Assembly (NCBI GenBank): GCA_028283825.1
Contig: JAPWJW010000003.1
Span: 2,356,501 to 2,420,500 of the forward strand
DNA: 64,000 bases
From: Azospirillaceae bacterium
Lineage (GTDB): Bacteria > Pseudomonadota > Alphaproteobacteria > Azospirillales > Azospirillaceae
Direction of reading: 5' to 3'
Part shown: piece by piece, positions 57,875 through 64,000 of the stretch
Layout: every line of letters starts with the position of its first letter
Position numbering within the stretch: position 1 is the stretch's first letter
Translations under genes and position numbers: made by a program
Notes under the pieces: generated by a model
Seen by the model: the letters and a program-made list of their open reading frames with translations, nothing else
Database searches by the model: none
What the model was told of the DNA's origin: nothing

Positions 57875-57889
57875 ATCGGATAATCCGAT
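57875..57889. promoter_or_regulatory. LysR-type palindromic operator
   Basis: ATCGGAT-A-ATCCGAT, a perfect 7-1-7 palindrome containing T-N11-A, the LysR box form. It lies between the divergent LysR and decarboxylase genes. Confidence 0.7.
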
Positions 57890-57970
57890 TAATTAAAGCC
57901 TTAAATGCGACTGGATGCCAGAATTAATAGATGTATCGTGGTTCTCGAAACCCAAAGATGGAGATATGAA

Positions 57971-58489
57971 ATGTCCGACGCTTTTGAGTCCACCAAGCCC
58001 GAGGAACTCACCGGGTTCGTGGGCAAGCATTTCATCTACACGTATGCCAACGGGTGGCAGTACGAACTGTATGTGAAGAACGACCGCACCATCGATTACC
58101 GCATCCACAGCGGCATGGTGGGCGGACGCTGGGTCCGCGACCAGGTCGCCCACATCGTTCGGCTGTCACCGGACGTGTTCAAGATTTCGTGGGATGAGCC
58201 CACCGGCACGACCGTCAGCGTCGCCTTCAACCCGGCCGACCGCAAACTGCACGGCGTCATCTTCTTCCCGCGCTGGGTGGCGAACGACCCGGGCAAGACC
58301 GTCTGTTTCCAGAACCAGCATGTGGACCAGATGATGGCCTATCGGGACGCCGGCCCGACCTACCCGAAGCTGGTGATCGACGAATTCGCGGCCATCACCT
58401 TTCAGGAGGATCGCGGCGCGAATGATGAGACGGTGATCGCCTGCGCCCCGTCGGAACTGCCGGAAGGCTACGCCGCCCGGCGGAATTGA
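57971..58489 (+). CDS. padC: Phenolic acid decarboxylase
   Basis: 172 residues. Decarboxylates ferulate, p-coumarate and caffeate to vinyl phenols. YTY (23-25), Arg44 and Glu76 (ISWDEPTG) correspond to the catalytic set of PadC enzymes; [22 protein letters not shown] is highly typical. GGAG precedes ATG 57971. Fits a plant-associated life style; that is inference. Confidence 0.9.
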   Translation: MSDAFESTKPEELTGFVGKHFIYTYANGWQYELYVKNDRTIDYRIHSGMVGGRWVRDQVAHIVRLSPDVFKISWDEPTGTTVSVAFNPADRKLHGVIFFPRWVANDPGKTVCFQNQHVDQMMAYRDAGPTYPKLVIDEFAAITFQEDRGANDETVIACAPSELPEGYAARRN

Positions 58490-58653
58490 GCTTTAGGAAC
58501 GGAAGCGAGGGGAGGGCTGCAATGAATCCGAAGGGGGCTTTGATGACGGGCACGTCCATGCCGGCCCTCGCCGGATCGGTGCAGCCCGCCATCGCCGGAC
58601 CGGTGGAATAGGCCAAAGGCCGGGTCTGGAATAGCTCGAGGCAGGAGACGCTC

Positions 58654-59049
58654 TCAATAATCCACGTCGCCGCCTATCAGATAGATCGTGTGATGGTCCT
58701 GATCCTTCAGGATCGCCGATCCCCCCATATCCAGTGTCCAATGATATTCTTTTTTATCTTTGGTGGTCAGAGATCCTTCAGCGGTGCATTCTGTTATTGT
58801 CGCTGCTTCCCAGAACAAATTCCTATCTATCTGTTTTGATTTTCTAATCCATTTGGCGACGTTATTCTCTTTAACGGAGAATTTCTGGCAAGCGGCTTTA
58901 ATTTCTTCATGTTCTTGTTTGGCTGGTTCGTAAATTCCAGTCCTGGAAACGGTTATGGAAGATACGATGAGTGGCTTCGGTTTTGCCGAGGCAGAAAATG
59001 ACATCATGACGGCGGCGCATAGAAAAATCGATGGCAGGGGCTTCACCAT
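58654..59049 (-). CDS. Secreted protein, likely immunity partner of the amidase
   Basis: 131 residues. Signal peptide (LPSIFLCAAVMMSFSASA), then a small polar domain with two Cys; no family recognised. Its ATG overlaps the end of the amidase gene by 7 bp (coupled translation). AT-richer than neighbours, as is the amidase. A periplasmic partner tied to a peptidoglycan amidase without signal peptide is the usual layout of an effector and its immunity protein. Confidence 0.55.
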   Translation of the reverse strand: MVKPLPSIFLCAAVMMSFSASAKPKPLIVSSITVSRTGIYEPAKQEHEEIKAACQKFSVKENNVAKWIRKSKQIDRNLFWEAATITECTAEGSLTTKDKKEYHWTLDMGGSAILKDQDHHTIYLIGGDVDY

Positions 59050-59561
59050 TTTGCGCTCTCCGCCTCATGTGGATCTTTGAATGAGACATCCGGATGGCGA
59101 TATATTTCATTTGTCGGGACGCTAAATTTTAATCTTAGTTCCCTGACAAGCCATTCTAACGATTGATTTTGTTGGAAATTGACTTCCTCATACGGCGGGT
59201 TTTTATCGGTGTCTGATTTTATGACGCCGCCCACGATTTCAATACCAATGGAATCCTCATTCGCAGGAAAGCGATCAGGAAATTTCTTGGTTCGTTCGAT
59301 CTTCTGGGCTTCTGAACCCGCCGGATGGCTGATCAGTAGTTTAGCCTCCACTGGTGCGCAGGTATGTGCGAGCAGGCATCTCGCCCGTAGTTTCCCAACA
59401 TGCCATACCTTCCAGGAGAGGGAGGCGGTTTGGAAAACAGTGCCGTCTTTGTCGATTAGAAAATGCGCGCCGTCTGGGGCGGGGGTCTTGTAGCTGTTTA
59501 GTGTGGATTGTGCTGTAAACGCACCTGTTTGGTGAACGATGATGCCGTGAATCGCCGTCAT
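59043..59561 (-). CDS. N-acetylmuramoyl-L-alanine amidase (Amidase_2), effector-like
   Basis: 172 residues from ATG 59561. Metal ligands His10 (GIIVHQTG) and His156 (YRHPDVSFKDPHEA), with WHVG and SIGIEIVGG typical of PGRP/Amidase_2. No signal peptide. A better start may be ATG 59638: MVIDDDGWAVDPKIKK reads in a second frame and joins TPYFNLKHGTMTAIHG after a one-base shift at the seven-T run 59591-59597, giving about 198 residues. A T6SS effector is possible; no T6SS genes are in the window. Confidence 0.75.
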   Translation of the reverse strand: MTAIHGIIVHQTGAFTAQSTLNSYKTPAPDGAHFLIDKDGTVFQTASLSWKVWHVGKLRARCLLAHTCAPVEAKLLISHPAGSEAQKIERTKKFPDRFPANEDSIGIEIVGGVIKSDTDKNPPYEEVNFQQNQSLEWLVRELRLKFSVPTNEIYRHPDVSFKDPHEAESAKW

Positions 59562-59763
59562 CGTTCCGTGCTTAAGATTGAAATAGGGCGTTTTTTTATT
59601 TTCGGATCAACCGCCCAGCCATCGTCATCGATCACCATTTCCCATACCCCTGGCAGAGGTTGTGCTGGAAATGATCTAGCATCGCGCTGCTGACCGACAA
59701 GAAGGCGGAATTGATAGGGTCGGTTGTGGGTGAGGTGCCCTTAAGCCTTACCTCTCCGCCGCT

Positions 59764-60327
59764 TTAGTCACGGTGCAGGATCAGCACCCGGGTGTCGCCA
59801 TAGCGGCGGTCGTCCACCTCATTGAATCCCGGCGGTGCGGCGAAGGTGTCATCGCCGCCGATCTCCACCACGCACAGGGCGTCGGGTGCCAGCCAGCCGG
59901 CGGCGGACAGGGCCTCCAGCGCGCGCGGGGCCAGGTCCTGGCCGTAGGGCGGATCCAGGAACACCAGCTGGGCGGCCTGCCGGGCGACGGGCGGCTTGGC
60001 GGCGTCACCCTGGATGAACTGGCAGCGCGGGGTTTCCTTCAGCGTGGTGGCGTTGGTGCGCGCCAGATCCAGCGAAGCACGGCTGCTGTCCAGGAACAGG
60101 GCCGCTTCCGCCCCGCGCGACAACGCCTCCAGGCCCAGGGCGCCGGTGCCGCAGAAGGCGTCCAGCACCACCCGGCCCTCCACCGTGGGGCCGTCGTCGG
60201 CGAAGAAATCGCCATGCTCCAGGATGTTGAACAGCGCCTGACGGGTGCGGTCGCTGGTGGGCCGCACATCCCGCCCCGTGGGCGCCGCCAAGGCGCGCCC
60301 GCGATGCCGTCCGCCGACGATACGCAT
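59764..60327 (-). CDS. rsmD: 16S rRNA (guanine-966-N2)-methyltransferase
   Basis: 187 residues. MRIVGGRHRGRALAAP start, RPTSDRTRQALFNIL, SAM site VVLDAFCGTGALGLEALSRGA and FLDPPYG (about residue 125, the D/NPPY motif) are diagnostic. Its ATG overlaps the rluB stop. Confidence 0.96.
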   Translation of the reverse strand: MRIVGGRHRGRALAAPTGRDVRPTSDRTRQALFNILEHGDFFADDGPTVEGRVVLDAFCGTGALGLEALSRGAEAALFLDSSRASLDLARTNATTLKETPRCQFIQGDAAKPPVARQAAQLVFLDPPYGQDLAPRALEALSAAGWLAPDALCVVEIGGDDTFAAPPGFNEVDDRRYGDTRVLILHRD

Positions 60328-61889
60328 CAGCCTTTGCGACCCTTGGCCGGGGCACCCTTGGGTGCACGCGCCTTGGGGGCGGCATCCTTATTCTTGGGCG
60401 CACCCCTGCCGGTGCCCGTCGGGCCCTTGGCGTTGGCGCGCGCGGGCTTCTCACCACGCGGCGCTTTGCCCACCGGGTCGGCTTTGCCGGCGAAGATTTT
60501 GCCCGCAGGCGCCTTCCCCCGAGCCGTCTTGCCGGTGGGCCGCTCATCAGCGGGCGCCTTGCCGGCGAACGTCTTGGCGGTGGGGGCCTTGGCGCCCGTG
60601 CGCTTGGGCGGCGTCCGCGCATCGACGCGGTCACCCAGGCTGGGGGCCGCCTTCGCCGCTGCCGGCCGTGTCGCCGGCTTGCGCGGGCGACGGGCGGGGG
60701 CGTCATCCGCATCGTCGTCCGGCGCGCCGTCCAGTGCCCGGTCCAGGGCGCGGGCCAAGGCGCGCGCCTTGTCGGCGGCGCTGTCGCCGGTGGTGGGCGG
60801 GCGCTTGGCGCGCACGGCCGCATCGGCCGGGGCCGAGGGACGATCCGTGGCACGGCCGCGCGCCGGGGCGCGGGTGGCGCGCGGCGCCTCCGCGGTCTCA
60901 TCCCGGCGGGGACGCGCGGGCAGCGCCGTGGCCTTGGCGAACGATTTTTCAGCCGCCGTCTTGGCGGTCCTCTTCTCACCCGCCGCCTTAACGGCCGGCT
61001 TCTCACTGGCCGCCTTCGCGGCCGGCTTCACCTTCGGCGCCTTGTCGAAGCGCAGGGCCGGCACGTCCGCCTTGGCCTTCTCGCCCGCCGCCAGGGCGCG
61101 GGCATCCTTGCGGTCCTGTGCCGAATCCTTGGGGAAGAACTGGGGCAGCTGGTCGCGCAGCACGCGGCGCGGCACCTCTTCCACCTCGCCGCGTTCCAGC
61201 TTGCCCAGCTGGAAGGGGCCGTAGGAGACGCGGATCAGGCGGTTTACCGTCAGGCCCAGATGCTCCAGCACCTTGCGGATCTCACGGTTCTTGCCTTCGC
61301 GCAGGGTCATGGTCAGCCAGGCGTTGCTGCCTTGCTCCCGGTCCAGCACGGCCTCGATGGGGCCGTACTCGATGCCCTCGATGAAAATGCCTTCGGCCAG
61401 CTTGGCCAGCCGGGTCGTGTCCGGGCTGCCGTGCACGCGCACGCGATAGCGGCGCGGCCAGGCGGTGGACGGCAGTTCCAGATGGCGGGCCAGTTCCCCG
61501 TCATTGGTCAGCAGCAGCAGGCCTTCGGTGTTCAGATCCAGCCGGCCGATGGAGATGACGCGGGGCATGCCCTCGGGCAGGCGGTCGAACACGGTGGCGC
61601 GGGCCAGCTCGTCGCGGGCGCTGGTCACCAGGCCGGCGGGCTTGTGATAGCGCCAGACGCGCGTCGGCTCCTGCGCCGGCAGCACCTGGCCGTCGACGAC
61701 GATGCGGTCGCCGGGCTGGACGTTGACGCCGGGGCTGGTCAGCACCTGGCCGTTCACGGCGACGCGGCCGTCGGCGATCCAGCGTTCGGCGTCGCGGCGC
61801 GAACACAGGCCGGCGCGCGCTAGGCGCTTGGCGATGCGTTCGCCGGACTTGTCGGCGGCGGACTTGTCGGAAGATTTGGTATCGGGCAT
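60327..61889 (-). CDS. rluB: 23S rRNA pseudouridine synthase, RluB/RsuA family, with long basic tail
   Basis: 520 residues. S4 domain (16-60), catalytic Asp118 in ISIGRLDLNTEGLLLLTNDGE, then ends of the RsuA core at about 260. The rest is a Lys/Ala/Pro-rich, low-complexity tail of some 250 residues, far longer than the usual 50 or less, perhaps RNA-binding. Start ATG 61889; longer open frame upstream is not similar. Precedes rsmD. Confidence 0.93.
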   Translation of the reverse strand: MPDTKSSDKSAADKSGERIAKRLARAGLCSRRDAERWIADGRVAVNGQVLTSPGVNVQPGDRIVVDGQVLPAQEPTRVWRYHKPAGLVTSARDELARATVFDRLPEGMPRVISIGRLDLNTEGLLLLTNDGELARHLELPSTAWPRRYRVRVHGSPDTTRLAKLAEGIFIEGIEYGPIEAVLDREQGSNAWLTMTLREGKNREIRKVLEHLGLTVNRLIRVSYGPFQLGKLERGEVEEVPRRVLRDQLPQFFPKDSAQDRKDARALAAGEKAKADVPALRFDKAPKVKPAAKAASEKPAVKAAGEKRTAKTAAEKSFAKATALPARPRRDETAEAPRATRAPARGRATDRPSAPADAAVRAKRPPTTGDSAADKARALARALDRALDGAPDDDADDAPARRPRKPATRPAAAKAAPSLGDRVDARTPPKRTGAKAPTAKTFAGKAPADERPTGKTARGKAPAGKIFAGKADPVGKAPRGEKPARANAKGPTGTGRGAPKNKDAAPKARAPKGAPAKGRKG

Positions 61890-62012
61890 GGGCGGGACTG
61901 TATGCGCGCCGGCATGCCTTGCCAAGCGCCAGGCGTGTGGGGCCCGGCCTCTTTCACCACATGGCTGTCCCCACCGCTTGACGGCCCGCGGCCCCCTGTT
62001 CCAGGCTGGGGC

Positions 62013-62480
62013 ATGCCGCCTGAGACGCCTGACCCCGCTTCGCCCATGGAACGCGCCTTCGCCGAGGCCGCGTCGGCCGCCGCGCGGGGGGAGGTGCCGG
62101 TGGGCGCCGTCATCGTCGATCCCGCCACCGGGACCATCCTGGCCGCCGCCTCCAACCGGACGGAGGAACTGGCCGACCCCACCGCGCATGCCGAGGTGCT
62201 GGCCATCCGTGCGGCTTGCGCCGCCGTGGGCCAGCCGCGCCTGCCGGGGCTGGATCTGTATGTGACGCTGGAGCCGTGCGCCTTGTGCGCCGCCGCCATC
62301 AGTTTCGCCCGGCTGCGGCGGGTCTATTTCGGCGCCTATGATCCCAAGGGCGGGGCGGTGGAACATGGCCCCCGCTTCTTCACCCAGCCCACCTGCCACC
62401 ATGCGCCCGACACCTACGGCGGCTTGCAGGAACGGCGCGCCGCCGCCCAATTGCAGGATTTTTTCAGGGAACGCCGTTAG
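62013..62480 (+). CDS. tadA: tRNA-specific adenosine deaminase
   Basis: 155 residues. Zn ligands His59 (TAHAE, Glu61 catalytic) and Cys89/Cys92 (LEPCALC). Makes inosine-34 in tRNA-Arg(ACG). Start at ATG 62013 gives a natural N-terminus; ATG 62046 also possible. Divergent from rluB. Confidence 0.94.
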   Translation: MPPETPDPASPMERAFAEAASAAARGEVPVGAVIVDPATGTILAAASNRTEELADPTAHAEVLAIRAACAAVGQPRLPGLDLYVTLEPCALCAAAISFARLRRVYFGAYDPKGGAVEHGPRFFTQPTCHHAPDTYGGLQERRAAAQLQDFFRERR

Positions 62481-62513
62481 CCTGCCACCGTTGCCTTGGG
62501 GGCCGCGTGCGAA

Positions 62514-62615
62514 CATAGGACGCGACGGCGTCCGCCGGAGTTTTCCGGGGAGCGTCAGTGGACTGGAAAACGAGGAAGCCCCAAGCGGCCGGATGGCCGC
62601 GCCCGGCGACTGAGG
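62514..62615 (+). repeat. Multi-stem intergenic repeat, copy 14
   Basis: Between tadA and a membrane protein. Stem 2 GGACG/CGTCC, stem 3 GTTTTCC/GGAAAAC, stem 4 GCGGCC-ggat-GGCCGC, tail GCGCCCGGCGACTGAGGG. Stems 1 and 5 absent. Confidence 0.88.
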
Positions 62616-62643
62616 GACGTTTGTCAAAATAAAGGACAACCGC

Positions 62644-63318
62644 ATGCCGCTCTACCGCGACGACTACGGCGCCTTCTACTGGTCCTTGCGCGGCGATGTG
62701 ACGGGCGAGGTGGTGCGCGACACGCCTTTTCACAAGGACGCCGGCACCCGCGTGCAGCGGGTGCGGCCGGAACAGCAGGGGCGCATCCTGTGGACGGCGC
62801 GGGCCATGTTCGCCCTGTTGGGGCTGGAGGCGCTGACCGTATTGGCGCTGGCCGTCGGGTTGTTGGTCATCCCGCCCGGCTGGCCGGCGGCCCTGGCGTT
62901 GAACGCCTTCCTGCCGGGCACCGTGCTGTCGGAACTGACGGTGTCGGTGCTGCTGCCGTTGTCGTGCGAATGGACGACGGTGCGCCACCCCTTGCGCATC
63001 GTCGCGCATCAGGCGCCCAGCCTGCTGCTGGCGCCCTTGCTGCCCATCCTGGGGCCCCTGCTGCATGTCGCGGCCGTGGCCGTGATCATGTGGCGCGATG
63101 GCACGGGGCTCCTGGCCCTGCGGACCTTCCTGGGCCGGACGGACCTGTGGGAGCGGGGCGTGCTGGCGCTGGCGGCCTTGGCGCTGGGCGTCCTGGCCGG
63201 CTGGCTGATCCGCCAGTGCGCGGTCGCCTGGATGGCGTCCCGCCGCCGTCCCGCGACACCCACCCCCGGCCTGCGGGTGGCGGCGTCGCGGGACCGGCGG
63301 GTGGGCCGGGGCGATTAG
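62644..63318 (+). CDS. Multi-pass membrane protein of unknown function
   Basis: 224 residues. Soluble N-terminal part (MPLYRDDYGAFYWSLRGDVTGEV) then about five TM helices and a basic C-terminus (RRRPATPTPGLRVAASRDRR). No family recognised. Ends 4 nt into the convergent TPR gene. Confidence 0.7.
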   Translation: MPLYRDDYGAFYWSLRGDVTGEVVRDTPFHKDAGTRVQRVRPEQQGRILWTARAMFALLGLEALTVLALAVGLLVIPPGWPAALALNAFLPGTVLSELTVSVLLPLSCEWTTVRHPLRIVAHQAPSLLLAPLLPILGPLLHVAAVAVIMWRDGTGLLALRTFLGRTDLWERGVLALAALALGVLAGWLIRQCAVAWMASRRRPATPTPGLRVAASRDRRVGRGD

Positions 63319-64000
63319 GCCTCCGGCTTTTCTTCCGTCGCTTCTTCCACTTTGGCCGCTTCGCCGGCGGCCTTGTCGGCGCGATAGGCGTCGAAGGCGA
63401 TCTTGACCGAGCGGGCGGTCTCGCTGTCCGGATACGTGGCGGCCCACTGGTCGGCCAGGTCGGCGGCGGCGTCGCCGTTGCCGCCCTGGGCCATCACGGT
63501 CAGGCAGCGGGCATAGAACTGCTGCGGCACCGGGTGGGTGGGGGTGGTCTGCACCAGCACCCAGATGATCTGCGCCGCCTCATCCGTGCGGCCCATGGCG
63601 ATCAGGGTGTCGGCCAGGGCCAGGCGGGCGTCGCCCTGGGACGGATCCAGGCTGGCGCAGGCGTGGAACTCCGCCGCCGCCGCGTCCAGGCGGCCGGTGT
63701 TGCGCAGCACCAGGCCCAGGTTGAAATGGGTCTCGGCCCGGTTGGGGTCGATCTCCAGCGTGTGGCGCCAGGCGTCCTCCGCCCCGGCCAGGTCGTTGGA
63801 CTGGCCGCAGGCCACGCCCAGGGCGTGCCAGGCCTCCGCGAACTGCGGGTTCAGTTCCACCGCGCGGCGGAAGCTTTCGATGGCCTCGGCCGTCTTGCCC
63901 TGGCCCAGCAGGGCCATGCCCAGGTTCTGGTGGGGCGGCGGATGGTTGGGGTTCAGCGACCGCGCCTTCTTCAGGCAGGTCACCGCCTCATCGAACTTGC
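63315..64000 (-). CDS. TPR repeat protein, 5'-truncated
   Basis: C-terminal 228 residues; the frame runs off the window. Five or more TPR units (for example NPNHPPPHQNLGMALLGQGKTAEAIESFRRAVELNP and AEAWHALGVACGQSNDLAGAEDAWRHTLEIDP), then an acidic Lys/Glu tail. Protein-protein interaction scaffold; partner unknown. Confidence 0.85.
   Translation of the reverse strand, partial: KFDEAVTCLKKARSLNPNHPPPHQNLGMALLGQGKTAEAIESFRRAVELNPQFAEAWHALGVACGQSNDLAGAEDAWRHTLEIDPNRAETHFNLGLVLRNTGRLDAAAAEFHACASLDPSQGDARLALADTLIAMGRTDEAAQIIWVLVQTTPTHPVPQQFYARCLTVMAQGGNGDAAADLADQWAATYPDSETARSVKIAFDAYRADKAAGEAAKVEEATEEKPEA

Noticed and set aside
59740-59765. CCTCTCCGCCGC similar to the tRNA-Ser 3' end, as a possible attR
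   Set aside because: Match is only about 10 bases and 31 kb of core genes lie between, so it cannot be an island boundary.

Overview
The window is a GC-rich (coding third positions mostly G or C), tightly packed bacterial chromosome segment. Gene content and order (pstSCAB beside a phosphate-type porin, phaA-phaB, metX-metW next to a chorismate mutase/hisC/tyrA cluster, rplU-rpmA-obgE-proB, tamA-tamB) fit an alphaproteobacterium of the Rhodospirillales/Azospirillaceae type, perhaps near Azospirillum or Nitrospirillum. The taxon is an inference from gene order and protein character; no rRNA is present to settle it.

Layout. 1-5 kb: truncated POT peptide transporter, LuxR-type regulator, DUF1003 membrane protein, Porin_O_P porin. 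5-9.7 kb: phosphate block, with PhoB-like 11-bp-phased repeats between the divergent porin and pstS; pstS carries an apparent 1-base insertion near its 3' end. 9.8-19.5 kb: CLC channel, LysE exporter, tamB and tamA (tamA also has an apparent 1-base insertion). 19.9-28.2 kb: typA, cupin, SDR with a TetR repressor sharing an 18-bp operator, phaA/phaB, Nudix, YddG-like exporter. 28.3-32.6 kb: tRNA-Ser(CGA) followed by an accessory patch: an unknown protein with an internal duplication, an AbrB/Doc toxin-antitoxin pair whose toxin lacks the motif histidine, a zinc-ribbon membrane protein, and a toxin/immunity-like pair. 32.8-42.2 kb: core and regulatory genes (SDR, LysR, M24 peptidase with a Tat signal, GST/AraC, lspA, TRIC, lipoprotein, methyltransferase). 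42.2-45.5 kb: rplU-rpmA-obgE-proB. 45.5-50.5 kb: AT-richer glycosyltransferase, HAD, MFS, metW, metX. 50.6-53.7 kb: aromatic amino acid operon (AroQ-pseudoPDT-ACT, hisC, tyrA). 53.7-55 kb: two repeat copies and an IS630 element. 55-60 kb: DUF2125 protein, ChaC, LysR/phenolic acid decarboxylase pair, AT-richer amidase plus secreted partner. 59.8-64 kb: rsmD, rluB, tadA, membrane protein, TPR protein running off the end.

The most striking signal is a family of at least 14 intergenic repeats of about 100-160 bp spread over the whole window in both orientations. Each copy is a string of up to five hairpins. The linkers and loops are constant while the stem arms differ between copies in a base-paired, compensatory way. 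An IS630 element has inserted at a TA inside the loop of the last hairpin of one copy. Structure, not sequence, appears to be conserved, so this family is the best candidate here for an undescribed element.
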